A stretch of 64,000 bases of DNA from Propionibacteriaceae bacterium UBA6122 (GTDB lineage: Bacteria; Actinomycetota; Actinomycetes; Propionibacteriales; Propionibacteriaceae), in the NCBI GenBank assembly GCA_002428365.1, contig DIVW01000042.1:19317-83316 (forward strand). Reading direction: 5' to 3'. Shown in pieces: positions 9,362 to 18,400 of the stretch. Position 1 is the first letter of the stretch, and every line of letters starts with the position of its first letter. The position numbers were made by a program, and so were the translations under genes. The notes under the pieces were generated by a model that worked only from the letters and a program-made list of their open reading frames with translations, did no database searches and was not told where the DNA came from.

Positions 9362-10018
9362 ATGCCCGTTGAGAGAACCGCGGTTATTGCCGACGTGCAT
9401 GCGAATCTGCCTGCGATCAACGCCTTTCTGAGCTACATCGATGCTCACGCTGATATCACCCAGATATGGAACCTGGGCGACTTTCTGCAGCTCGGGCCGC
9501 ACCCGAAAGAGGTCGCTGAGATCATCCTCGGCGACGAGCGGTTCGTCAACATAGCGGGCGAAGCGGAGACCAGGCTGGTCCATCGCAGCCACTCAGCCTC
9601 ACGCGTCGAGCAGATCGCGCACGAGGACTGGACCGTGAGTCAGATCGGTCCCGAGATCATCGGCAAACTCGCCGCGATCCCGCCGATGCGCGAGGCGACG
9701 ATCGGCGACCGGAGCGTATTGCTGGTGCATTCGATCGAGGATGTGCCCGAAGATGTGGCGACCAACTGGATATTCGTCGGCCACAAGCATGCGCAGGTGC
9801 ACAGCTACCGCGGGGGCAAGGCTATAGTGAACCCCGGCTCGGTGGGGTGCTCCGGTGTGAAGAACACGATCCAGTTCGCGGTGGTCGAGGTGCGGGAGCG
9901 CGGGTTGTTCGTGTCGTTCGAGAACCAACCCTACGACGGCACCACCCTGCGCGCCGATTACCTCACCCGCCGCGTGCCCGATTCCGCGTGGATTCTGGCG
10001 AATATGCACAAAACCTAG
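9362..10018 (+). CDS. Metallophosphoesterase-like protein (YfcE/MJ0936 type), altered active site
   Basis: A 218-residue protein of the small calcineurin-like phosphoesterase group. The first metal motif is present (IADVHANL), as are GDFLQLGP, GHKH and the family NPGSVG turn. The expected GNHD/GNHE block is replaced by IAGEAETRL, so the Asn metal ligand and catalytic His appear missing. The fold is clear; catalysis is doubtful or altered. The start ATG at 9362 lies just after the palindrome-rich spacer. No operon partner is evident. Confidence 0.75.
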   Translation: MPVERTAVIADVHANLPAINAFLSYIDAHADITQIWNLGDFLQLGPHPKEVAEIILGDERFVNIAGEAETRLVHRSHSASRVEQIAHEDWTVSQIGPEIIGKLAAIPPMREATIGDRSVLLVHSIEDVPEDVATNWIFVGHKHAQVHSYRGGKAIVNPGSVGCSGVKNTIQFAVVEVRERGLFVSFENQPYDGTTLRADYLTRRVPDSAWILANMHKT

Positions 10019-10037
10019 CGAACTACAACTGTGCTAT

Positions 10038-10063
10038 CCCTCCAGGTATCCCTACCTGGAGGG
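10038..10063. terminator. Strong hairpin after the phosphoesterase gene
   Basis: A perfect 11-base stem (CCCTCCAGGTA with TACCTGGAGGG) with a TCCC loop starts 20 bases after the stop codon at 10018. No T-run follows, so it is a possible terminator or leader structure of the ribulokinase gene. Confidence 0.45.
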
Positions 10064-10070
10064 CATGGGT

Positions 10071-10091
10071 TGATAACTGATAACTGACAAC
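10071..10091. repeat. Heptamer repeat TGATAAC x3
   Basis: Three in-phase heptamers (TGATAAC, TGATAAC, TGACAAC) lie about 27 bases upstream of the ribulokinase start. Heptamer runs of related sequence occur at 13,686 and 20,764, also just ahead of genes. Confidence 0.65.
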
Positions 10092-10117
10092 TCCCAAAAC
10101 TTGAGGTGAAAAACGAC

Positions 10118-11785
10118 ATGAAGTACTCCCTTGGCATAGACTTTGGCACCCTCTCCGCGCGTGCACTGCTGGTGGAGGTGGAGACCGGCAAGGAACTCGC
10201 GTCCAGCGTCTACGAATATGCAAACGCGGTCATCGACGAGGTGCTGCCGAGCAGCGGCGAGAAGCTCCCGCCGGACTGGGCGCTGCAGGACCCGAAGGAC
10301 TATCTCAACGCGCTTACGACCACCGTTCCGGCCGTGCTCAAGCAGGCCGGCGTGAGCGGCGACGATGTGATCGGTCTGGGTATCGACTTCACCGCCTGCA
10401 CCATGCTCCCGATCGATGCAAACGGCCTGCCGCTGTGCTTCGATCCGAAGTGGGCGAAGAACCCGCACGCGTGGGTGAAGCTCTGGAAGCACCACGCCGC
10501 CCAGCCCGAGGCGAACAAGATCAACGAGACAGCCGAGAAGATGGGCGGGATGTTCCTGCCTCGCTATGGCGGCAAGATATCCTCCGAGTGGTTCTTCTCC
10601 AAGGCTCTGCAGATTCTCGACGAGGCCCCCGAGGTCTACGCGGCCGCCGACCGCCTGATGGAAGCCACCGACTGGGTGAATCTCCAGCTTGCCGGGGTCG
10701 AGACCCGCAACGCCTGCACCGCCGGTTACAAGGCGATGTGGGAGAAGGCGACCGGCTTCCCTCCCAAGGAGTATTTCAAGGCTCTCGCGCCGGGATTCGA
10801 GAATGTGGTCGACGAGAAACTGAGTCGCGACATTATGCCGATGGGCTCCAAGGCCGGTGAATTGACCGCCGACATGGCCGCGAAGATGGGCCTGAAGGCC
10901 GGGACCGCGGTCGCCGTCGCCAATGTCGATGCGCACGTCGCCGTGCCCGCCGCCACGGTCACCAAAGAGGGGATCATGGTCGCGATCATGGGTACCAGCA
11001 CCTGCCACATGGTGCTCGGCAAGGAGCCGAAAATCGTCGAGGGGATGTGCGGCTACGTCGAAGACGGCATCCTTCCCGGTTTCTTCGGTTTCGAGGCGGG
11101 GCAGTCCTGCGTGGGCGACCACTTCCAGTGGTTCACCGAGAATTGTGTGCCCGCGAGCTATGAGAAGGAAGCCGCCGATCGCGGAATCAGCATCCATCAA
11201 CTGCTCGAGGAGAAGGCCTCGGCCCTCAAGCCCGGTCAGAGCGGCCTGCTGGCGCTTGACTGGTGGAACGGCAACCGCTCGATCTTGGTGGATGTCGACC
11301 TCACCGGCATGATCCTCGGAATGAACCTCAACACCAAGCCCGAGGAGATCTACCGCGCTCTCATCGAGGCCACGGCCTACGGCGCGAACATCATCATCGA
11401 CGCGTTCGACTCCAACGGGGTTGCCGTCAACGAGATCGTTGCCTGCGGCGGCCTGCCCGAAAAGAACGAGATGCTGATGCAGATCTACGCCGACGTCACT
11501 AACCGCGAGTGGAAGATCGCTGCCTCTCCGCAGACCTGCGCGCTCGGCTCGGCGATGTGGGGCGCGGTCTCGGCCGGCAAGGCCAACGGCGGTTACGACA
11601 ACATCGAGGAAGCCGCCGCGAAGATGGCCCGGATCAAGGACAAGACCTTCAAGCCCAAGGCCGAGGCCCACGCGATCTACGCCAAGCTCTTCGCCGAGTA
11701 TAAGACCCTCCACGACTACTTCGGGCGGGGCGAGAACGACGTGATGAAGCGGCTGAAGAAGATCCGGGAGGAACAGCACTCTTAA
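10118..11785 (+). CDS. araB: Ribulokinase (FGGY family)
   Basis: A 555-residue FGGY carbohydrate kinase of AraB size. The phosphate-binding N-terminus reads [14 protein letters not shown], with the ribulokinase-typical [11 protein letters not shown] strand and MGTSTCHM. The C-terminal domain carries [14 protein letters not shown] and ACGGLPEKN. It phosphorylates L-ribulose (possibly related ketopentoses) in the cytosol. With the araD-type aldolase at 13785 and the isomerase-like gene at 20807 it suggests a scattered arabinose-type pathway. I chose the ATG at 10118, with GAGG about 11 bases upstream; an in-frame GTG at 10106 overlaps that site. Confidence 0.9.
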   Translation: MKYSLGIDFGTLSARALLVEVETGKELASSVYEYANAVIDEVLPSSGEKLPPDWALQDPKDYLNALTTTVPAVLKQAGVSGDDVIGLGIDFTACTMLPIDANGLPLCFDPKWAKNPHAWVKLWKHHAAQPEANKINETAEKMGGMFLPRYGGKISSEWFFSKALQILDEAPEVYAAADRLMEATDWVNLQLAGVETRNACTAGYKAMWEKATGFPPKEYFKALAPGFENVVDEKLSRDIMPMGSKAGELTADMAAKMGLKAGTAVAVANVDAHVAVPAATVTKEGIMVAIMGTSTCHMVLGKEPKIVEGMCGYVEDGILPGFFGFEAGQSCVGDHFQWFTENCVPASYEKEAADRGISIHQLLEEKASALKPGQSGLLALDWWNGNRSILVDVDLTGMILGMNLNTKPEEIYRALIEATAYGANIIIDAFDSNGVAVNEIVACGGLPEKNEMLMQIYADVTNREWKIAASPQTCALGSAMWGAVSAGKANGGYDNIEEAAAKMARIKDKTFKPKAEAHAIYAKLFAEYKTLHDYFGRGENDVMKRLKKIREEQHS

Positions 11786-11892
11786 TCGCGAGAGCGCGGA
11801 AAGGGCGAAAGCGCGAAAGCACGGAAGTCAGAAAGCGAGAAACACTCAAGAGAGGGAACACTCGCCGCAGAATGTCTCTGAGGAGTCAGACG
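11786..11892. repeat. Purine-rich GCGAAAGC-type low-complexity spacer
   Basis: The spacer after the ribulokinase stop is built from variants of GCGAAAGC and GCGGAAAG. The same wording recurs at 13,725-13,766 and, as an inverted pair, around 15,329-15,480. It probably represents a dispersed intergenic repeat. No open reading frame or promoter is obvious. Confidence 0.45.
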
Positions 11893-12660
11893 ATGAAACG
11901 TATTCTCCTGTGTATTGCAGTGACGGTTGCCCTTTGTTCAGGCGCGTTTGCGGCCAAAGCCACGGCATCGAAGAACGCAACGAAGATCAACCCGGTGGAC
12001 GGGTCTGTGATGATCACCATCCCGGCGGGCAAGTTCATCATGGGCAGCAACAACGGCGAGCCAAACAAGAGACCGGTTCACACCGTCTATCTTGACGTTT
12101 ACCAGATTGGCAAGTGCGAGGTAACGGTTGCCCAGTATCGCAAGTTCTGCAATGCCACCGGCAGGAGCATGCCGCAAGCACCCGAATGGGGATGGAAGGA
12201 CAAACACCCGGTGGTGAACGTGACTTGGGAAGATGCTGCAGCCTACTGCAAGTGGGCAGGTGGGAGGCTTCCGACAGAGGCTGAGTGGGAGAAAGCGGCC
12301 AGGGGGACGGACGGCCGTGGATACCCGTGGGGCAACAAGTGGGACAGAAAGAAGTGTGCCAACATCAAGATCGGCCTGACTTCGACCGCACGAGTTGGTG
12401 CCTATCCCGCAGGTGCCAGCCCATGCGGTTGTGAGGATATGGCTGGCAACGTGTATGAATGGTGTGCAGATTGGTATAGCGCAAGCTACTATGGACGTTC
12501 GCCGTCTAGTAACCCCAAGGGCCCAAAGGACGGGGAGCTTCGTGTGCTTCGCGGTGGAGGCTGGGTAGGCAATGCGACCGGCTGTCTGATCACGAGCCGC
12601 AATGCTGGCTTGCCGGGTATAACGAGGACCAACTACTTCGGGTTTCGCCTGGCCCGCTAG
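11893..12660 (+). CDS. Secreted FGE-sulfatase-fold protein
   Basis: A 255-residue protein with a clear Sec signal peptide (MKRILLCIAVTVALCSGAFA, cleavage near residue 20) and a complete formylglycine-generating-enzyme fold: IPAGKFIMGS, the motif PVVNVTWEDAAAYCKWAG, GRLPTEAEWEKAARG, YPWG, DMAGNVYEWCADWY and a GFRLAR end. Catalytic FGEs have Cys residues near the C-terminus, including GFRCA; here the final motif is GFRLAR. Sulfatase activation is therefore doubtful, and a binding or structural role is more likely. The start at 11893 follows GAGGAG by about 7 bases. Confidence 0.85.
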   Translation: MKRILLCIAVTVALCSGAFAAKATASKNATKINPVDGSVMITIPAGKFIMGSNNGEPNKRPVHTVYLDVYQIGKCEVTVAQYRKFCNATGRSMPQAPEWGWKDKHPVVNVTWEDAAAYCKWAGGRLPTEAEWEKAARGTDGRGYPWGNKWDRKKCANIKIGLTSTARVGAYPAGASPCGCEDMAGNVYEWCADWYSASYYGRSPSSNPKGPKDGELRVLRGGGWVGNATGCLITSRNAGLPGITRTNYFGFRLAR

Positions 12661-12711
12661 GAAATGCCGGGGCCCGCGATCGCCAACAGAACCCGCAGGG
12701 GAGAATTCACC

Positions 12712-13677
12712 ATGAAAAGAAACGTAATACCAAACCTGCGCAGGGTCGACTGGTCGGATACGAGCAGACAGAACGAGTATGTCAACAGCGTTGTCTCGGC
12801 GCTTGACGGCCTTGGAGAGAAGCTGGACTACGATTACGTTTGCGCGGTTTCGGGGAGCGCGTTCCGCACTTCGTTCTCGGTGGAGGGGTTCAACCACGGC
12901 AACTACCACGTCAGCAACACCCCGCCCGTGATCGAGCACACGTTTGCGATGCTGGGATACGAGATGTCGCAGCATGTCTGCGGCGACTTTGAAACCGACT
13001 TCGGGCTCATCAAGGACAGCATCGACCGTGGAGTGCCGGTGGTTACGGTGGAGGGCGTGGTGCAGTTCGCCGACGCCTGCGTGATCTCCGGCTACGACGA
13101 AGATGGCCGCGTGCTGCTGGGGTGGAGTCCGTTCATGGACATCCGCGACGATCACCCCGAAGCGCACGACGAGACGGGTTACTTCAGAAAGACAGACTGG
13201 CACAGCGGCTACTTCGCCGACTGCAAAGGGCGAATCCTGATCATCGAGGGCAAGCGCGAGCAGCCCGATAAGGCAACCGTGCTCGCCCAGACTCTGAAGC
13301 TGCTCTCGCGCCTCATCCGGGAAGAGAGCCTGGTGCCGGGTCAGCACAACGGTCTGGCCGCGCACAAGGCCTTTTCCGATGCACTGTTGACCTATCCGTG
13401 GGATGACAACTATCACGTGTATCTGAATGTAATGTGCAACTACAAGCAGTATCTCGATCGGCAGTACGCCGCGAAGTTCTTTCGGGATCACGACAGGGCC
13501 GATCTGGCTGACTGCTACGAGAAGATAGCAGCGCTCTGCGCCGAACTGGGTCGCATCATCCCGCAGGACTTCACCGCGGGCGATATGTTCAGCGACAGGG
13601 AGAAGCTGAAGCCGTACTGCGATGTGCTGCTGCGGATACGCGATCTGGAAGAGGAAGTGCTGCCTCAGCTTGGCTGA
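12712..13677 (+). CDS. Unassigned protein with possible papain-like (C39/BtrH-like) fold
   Basis: A 321-residue cytosolic protein. A conserved-looking Cys (residue 44, YVCAVSGSAFR) lies at a helix start. About 90-110 residues later come VEGVVQFADACVISGYDEDG and LLGWSPF, the arrangement of Cys followed by a beta-strand segment seen in papain-like C39 or BtrH-type folds. There the catalytic His would sit before the GYD turn, but here that position is not His. The C-terminal 120 residues are helical. It could be an inactive peptidase-like or acyl-transfer protein. I chose the ATG at 12712, preceded by GGGAGAA, over the upstream start at 12664. It lies 51 bases after the FGE-fold gene. Confidence 0.6.
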   Translation: MKRNVIPNLRRVDWSDTSRQNEYVNSVVSALDGLGEKLDYDYVCAVSGSAFRTSFSVEGFNHGNYHVSNTPPVIEHTFAMLGYEMSQHVCGDFETDFGLIKDSIDRGVPVVTVEGVVQFADACVISGYDEDGRVLLGWSPFMDIRDDHPEAHDETGYFRKTDWHSGYFADCKGRILIIEGKREQPDKATVLAQTLKLLSRLIREESLVPGQHNGLAAHKAFSDALLTYPWDDNYHVYLNVMCNYKQYLDRQYAAKFFRDHDRADLADCYEKIAALCAELGRIIPQDFTAGDMFSDREKLKPYCDVLLRIRDLEEEVLPQLG

Positions 13678-13685
13678 CAGTATAC

Positions 13686-13706
13686 GTTATAGGTCACAGG
13701 TTACAG
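13686..13706. repeat. Heptamer repeat GTTATAG/GTCACAG/GTTACAG
   Basis: Three heptamers lie 9 bases after a stop codon. They are the reverse complement of the CTATAAC/CTGTAAC heptamers at 20,764, so the family occurs in both orientations. A TTCGCG-rich word repeat follows at 13,725-13,766. Confidence 0.6.
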
Positions 13707-13784
13707 GCCGATCGGAGTGCCATCCCATTTCGCGCAATTCGCTGTCTTCGCGTCATTCGCGATTCAACATAAGGAGAAACACCC

Positions 13785-14435
13785 TTGCTTCTACCCGAAC
13801 TTCGCAAACTAGTCTGTGAACTCAACAAAGCCCTCCCCAAAGAGGGCTTGGTGACTATGACCAGCGGCAACGTGAGTGGCCGCGACCCCGAGAGCGGCTA
13901 TGTGGTTATCAAGCCGAGCGGGGTGTCGTTCGAGGCGCTTACCCCGGAGAACCTGAGCATCGTCGATCTGCAGGGCAATGTGATCGAGAGCGAGTTCGCG
14001 CCGTCGGTCGATACGCCGACGCATCTCGTGATCTATCGCCGGATGAGCCACATCAACGGAGTCGTCCACACGCACTCCAACTACGCCACCAGCTTCGCGG
14101 CGCTCGGAAAGCCGATCCCGGCGGTGCTCACGGCTATCGCCGACGAATTCGGCGGGCCGATCCCCTGCGGACCCTATTGCCAGATCGGCGAGGAGCAGAT
14201 CGGGGAGGCGGTGGTCGAGCACATCGGCGAGAGCCCCGCGATCCTGCTGCAGAACCACGGCGTGTTCACCGTCGGCCCGACCCCGAATGCCGCGCTGAAG
14301 GCGGCGGTGATGGTCGAGGATGTCGCCAAGACGGTCCACCTCTCGATGCTGCTCGGAAATCCTATCCCCATCCCTGAGGAGGAGGTCGCCAGAGGGTTCA
14401 AGCGTTACCAGGAGAAATACGGGCAGAAGAAATGA
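13785..14435 (+). CDS. araD: Class II aldolase, L-ribulose-5-phosphate 4-epimerase type
   Basis: A 216-residue zinc-dependent class II aldolase/adducin-family enzyme. Visible features are TSGNVSGRD, the phosphate-binding IKPSGV, the zinc ligands in VVHTHSNYA and the third His in LLQNHGVF. Family members include L-ribulose-5-phosphate 4-epimerase and L-fuculose-1-phosphate aldolase. The length (about 216-230) and the ribulokinase upstream favour the AraD role, but fuculose-1-phosphate aldolase is not excluded. The start is TTG at 13785, supported by AAGGAG about 8 bases upstream; no ATG fits. Confidence 0.82.
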   Translation: MLLPELRKLVCELNKALPKEGLVTMTSGNVSGRDPESGYVVIKPSGVSFEALTPENLSIVDLQGNVIESEFAPSVDTPTHLVIYRRMSHINGVVHTHSNYATSFAALGKPIPAVLTAIADEFGGPIPCGPYCQIGEEQIGEAVVEHIGESPAILLQNHGVFTVGPTPNAALKAAVMVEDVAKTVHLSMLLGNPIPIPEEEVARGFKRYQEKYGQKK

Positions 14436-14474
14436 TATAATGCAGATATGCAAGCATCGCCCCGGAGGACCGAA

Positions 14475-14699
14475 GTGAAGCAGTATTCCTTTACCGTGGT
14501 TGTCGAGAAGGATCAGGACGGCTACTTTGCGGTCTGTCCCGACCTGCAAGGGTGCTATACCCAGGGTGACACGCACGAAGAAGCCCTCGCGAACATACAC
14601 GACGCAATACGCCTGCATATCGAGGACCGGCTCGAAGCCGGCGAGGACATCCCCCAGCCCGAGCGGGTAAGCGTCACTACGTTGGTCATCGCCGCATGA
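14475..14699 (+). CDS. hicB: HicB-type antitoxin
   Basis: A 74-residue protein with the partial RNase H fold typical of HicB: a beta-hairpin (YSFTVVVEKDQDGYFAVCPDL), then GCYTQGDTHEEALANIHDAI. It lacks a C-terminal helix-turn-helix or ribbon-helix-helix extension. It would neutralise the HicA toxin encoded next; the stop overlaps the hicA ATG by 4 bases. The GTG at 14475 has GGAGG about 7 bases upstream; an alternative ATG at 14448 would add nine residues. Confidence 0.85.
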   Translation: MKQYSFTVVVEKDQDGYFAVCPDLQGCYTQGDTHEEALANIHDAIRLHIEDRLEAGEDIPQPERVSVTTLVIAA

Positions 14700-14926
14700 A
14701 CGAGAAGCCTCCGCGCGTGACTAGTTCACAGATCATCACGGTTCTGGAGAAGCTGGGCTTTGCCCTCGCGCGACAGAGCGGCAGTCACATGATCTACAAG
14801 AGCGCAAGCGGGCGCCGCGTTACCGTACCTTTCCACGGCAGCAAGACACTTCACCCGAAGACGCTTGCCAGTATCTTGGCCGACGCAGAGCTAACGGTCG
14901 ACCGTCTCCGCGAGTTGTTGAGGTAA
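14696..14926 (+). CDS. hicA: HicA-type mRNA interferase toxin
   Basis: A 76-residue double-stranded-RNA-binding-fold toxin with the family motif: IITVLEKLGFALARQSGSH with the catalytic His, MIYK, then VTVPFHG and the C-terminal TLASILADAEL helix. It cleaves mRNA in a ribosome-independent way when free of HicB. It is translationally coupled to hicB by an ATGA overlap. All expected key residues are visible, so it looks intact. Confidence 0.88.
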   Translation: MNEKPPRVTSSQIITVLEKLGFALARQSGSHMIYKSASGRRVTVPFHGSKTLHPKTLASILADAELTVDRLRELLR

Positions 14927-14927
14927 C

Positions 14928-15317
14928 ATGGACCGAGAATTTGCACTACAGATCATAGAGCGCTACTCCCAGGTGGTCGATGAGACGGCGCAGATGGTTT
15001 CAGGCGTGCCTGAGTCCAGGCTGCCGTGCGACCCATCGTTTGTCAAGGAAGCAATAAAGCTCATTCTTACGGAGACGCCGGAGGGGTCGAACGAGTATCA
15101 TCATCTGCGGTCGATCTATCCGAAGCTCGCCTCGTTCATCCCGGACAAGGAGGCGGAGATGTCCGCCAAGGCCGAAGAGGCGATGATGTCGATGGACGTC
15201 AGCTCCGAAGGCTTCAAGCACCTCAACGAGCACGGCGAGATCCTGAAACGCATCCAGAACAACACCTACCTTCTGACCCAGGAGATTCGCGAGCACCTTG
15301 ACGGGATGACGCGGTAG
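14928..15317 (+). CDS. Hypothetical helical protein downstream of hicBA
   Basis: A 129-residue, largely alpha-helical cytosolic protein not recognised as a known family. It starts 1 base after the hicA stop, so it is probably cotranscribed. It contains the segment KEAIKLILTETPEGSN and a helical C-terminus with KRIQNNTYLLTQEIREHLDG. No cysteine pairs, membrane helices or enzyme motifs are visible. It is unclear whether it belongs to the toxin system. Confidence 0.6.
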   Translation: MDREFALQIIERYSQVVDETAQMVSGVPESRLPCDPSFVKEAIKLILTETPEGSNEYHHLRSIYPKLASFIPDKEAEMSAKAEEAMMSMDVSSEGFKHLNEHGEILKRIQNNTYLLTQEIREHLDGMTR

Positions 15318-15328
15318 CGCCCTTTCTT

Positions 15329-15480
15329 CATCGCGAAAGCACGAAATGGCGAAAACGCGAAAAGGGAACAGGGTCGAGAGAAGAGGGCATAGGATGTTGG
15401 GCTCAGCAAGCATTCTCTGCGGCCCTCTGTGCCCTCTGTGGTTAGCCTCCCTTCTTTCGTGCTTTTGCCGTTTCGCGTTC
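15329..15480. repeat. Inverted pair of GCGAAA-type repeats flanking a CCTCTGTG repeat
   Basis: The stretch ATCGCGAAAGCACGAAA at the left is mirrored by TTTCGTGC and TTTCGCGTTCTTGCGAT at the right (about 15,455-15,488). Between them lies a CCTCTGTG-type direct repeat (15,420-15,440). The region is open in the GH116 frame, but its repeat nature suggests it is untranslated spacer. Confidence 0.55.
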
Positions 15481-18400
15481 TTGCGATTAGGAAGCCTGGT
15501 CGCGATAGCAATGGCTGTGTGGCTCGCACCGGCGGCCTGGGCCGGTGGCCGGGTCACCTTCGACTTCGAAACCGGCGATCTCCAGGGCTGGCGGGTTATG
15601 GAAGGCCGGTTCGGCCAAGTTGTCAGCGACCGCGCGATGTGCCGCAACACCCCCGGCGTGCCCTATTCCAAGCAAGGCAAGTACTACCTCAGCACCGTTG
15701 AACTCCCCAACGGCGGCTTCGACGACGGCATGACCGGCGTGATCGAGTCTCCCGTGTTCGTGCTCAGTTCCCCCATCGTGACGCTCCAAGTCGGCGGTGG
15801 ATCGAGCGGCGAGACCTACGTGGCGCTGTGCACGCCGGACGGGAGCGAGGTGTTCAGGGCTTCGGGGGCGAACGCCGAGCAGATGCGCAGGGTCGAATGG
15901 AACGCGGCGAAGCTGGTGGGCAAGCCGGTGTTCCTGGCCGTGGTCGACCGGGCCACCGGGCCCTGGGGGCATGTCACGCTCGATGACTTCACCGCAAACG
16001 GCAGGATCGAGCCCAAGGCGACCGCTGCCCTGAGGCACTCGTATGAGGAACGCACGCGCAGACGCGTGGAGAAGGAGCGGTTGATGGCGGAAAGACACAG
16101 GATCGACGGCGAGAAGCGATTGGCCGAATTGACATCGGATGAGTATCTCCTCGCGCGCGGCAGGTCGTGGGTCTACTCGGGAGAGAACCTCGGCGCGATC
16201 AGCTTCACCGTGGGCGGTATCGCTACCGGGGCGATTCAGACCGACGGCAAAGCGCGCCTTGCGACATGGCAGATCTTCAACAACTATACCCAGGCCCGCG
16301 TGCCGGAGAGCTTCTTTGCCCTGCGGGTGAAGTCGGGCACAAGGAACGTGGTCCGTGCGCTGCAGACCGAGCCGGTCGGGCCGTTCGCGGCGATGAAGAG
16401 CCTGAGCTTCCGGGGTGAGTATCCGTTTGCGTGGTACGACTTCGCGGACCCCGCCGTGCCGGTGCGAGTGAGCATGGAGGTCTTCAGCCCGCTTGTGCCG
16501 ATGAACGTCAAAGACTCCTCGATTCCATGCGCCGTGTTCCGGCTGACGGCCGAGAACTCCACCGGCTCGCCCGCCGAAGTCAGCTTCCTTGCAAGCCAGC
16601 AGAATGCGGTCGGCTACACGGGTGATTCCGAGATCAATGGTCGGCTTTATCCGGGCTACGGTGGGAACACCAACCGGGTTCTGCGAGAGGGCGGGGCGGC
16701 GATTCTGCATATGACTTCGTCGATTGCGGGCAGTGCGCCGGGCTATGGGGATATGGCTCTTGCGGTGCTGGGTGCGGATGCGGTAGGCAACGCAAACTGG
16801 GTCGACCGCAACAGCCTTGCGAATGAGTTCTCGCGGGGTGGGTCGCTTTCGGAAGCTGAGAGCGCCGGGCCGTCCCCGAAGGGCGAGACCGTCAGCGGCG
16901 CGCTCGCGGCGCCTTTGACGCTCGGCCCCGGCGAGAGCCGGACCGTTACATTCGTGCTCGCCTGGCGCTTCCCGAACGCTTGCTATGGGCAGGGCGGATG
17001 GGGCGGCGAAGGTAACCACTACGCCACCCGCTGGCCGAGCGCGCTGCATGTGGCGGAGGATATGATCTCGCGGCTCGATGAGCTGACCAGGCTCACTCGC
17101 CTCTACCACGATACCCTCTACCAGTCGAACCTGCCTTACTGGCTCATCGACCGTATCAGCTCGCAGGTCGCGATCCTGCGCAGCCGGACCTGCTTCTGGA
17201 CCAAGGACGGCTACTTCGGCGCATGGGAGGGCTGCGGGTCATCCGCGGGCTGCTGCCTCGGGAACTGCAGCCACGTCTGGCACTACGCCCAGGCGCACGC
17301 GCGGCTGTTCCCGGAGATTGGCCGGATCATGCGCGACCAGGAACTCGGCCACCAGACCCCCGACGGCGGCGTTCCGCACCGCCAGGCCCCAGGCACGCCT
17401 CCGGCGACCGACGGCCAGTGCGGCACGATCCTCGAAAGCTATCGCGAGTACCTCACCAGCTCGGATCGCGTTTGGCTGGATCGGCAGTGGCCGAGGGTGA
17501 AGAATGCGATGGACTACGTGATCGCGCAATGGGATGCCGACGAGGACGGGGTGATGGCGGGTCGGCAGTGGAACACGCTTGATGAGGCCCTCGGCGGCAG
17601 TTCCTCGTGGCTTGGTTCGCTGTATCTCGCGGCTCTCGCGGCCTCGGAGAAGATGGCGGGGATCGAAGGCGATGCGGCGTCGGCGGAGCGCTACCGGCGG
17701 ATCCGCGAGTCGGGATCGAAGAAACAGGACGCGACCCTCCTCAACGGCGAGTACTACTTCCAGATTCCCGACCCCGAGCCGCGCAAGGACTACAACACCG
17801 GCTGCCACATCGACCAGGTCCTCGGTCAGTGGTGGGCGAGCCAGCTTGACCTGGGCTGGGTCTATCCGCCCGACCGCGTGCGCACGGCGCTCAAGTCGCT
17901 GCTGAGATACAACTTCAGACCCAACTTCCACGGTGTGGTGCAGGCTCCGCGCAAGTTCGTGGATGACGACGATTCCGCGATGCAGATGATCACCTGGCCC
18001 AAAGGCGGCAAGCCCGATCCCGACCACCTGATGTATTACGGCGATGAAGTGATGAGCGGCTTCGAATACTCGGCCGCCGCCGCGATGGTTCAGGCGGGGC
18101 TTGTGAAGGAAGGCTTCCAGGTGGTGAGGGCGGCGTATGACCGCTACGACGGCCGCCTGCGCAGCGGACTCACCGGTGCTGACAGTGCCAACTGGGGCTA
18201 CACCGGCAACCCCTTCGGCGACGACGAATGCGGCAAGTTCTACGCCCGCGCGATGAGCGTCTGGAGTATGCTTACGGCCTGCCAGGGCTTCGTCTACGAC
18301 GGCCCCGCCGGGCTGATCGGGTTCCGACCCGTCTGGAAGCCCGAAGATCACGTGTCGTTCTTCACCGCGGCCGAAGGCTGGGGCCTGTTCACCCAGAAAC

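Noticed and set aside
11938..13491. 517-residue open frame opposite the FGE-fold and Cys-protein genes
   Set aside because: It spans two real genes and their spacer, lacks domain features and has His/Val-rich shadow composition.
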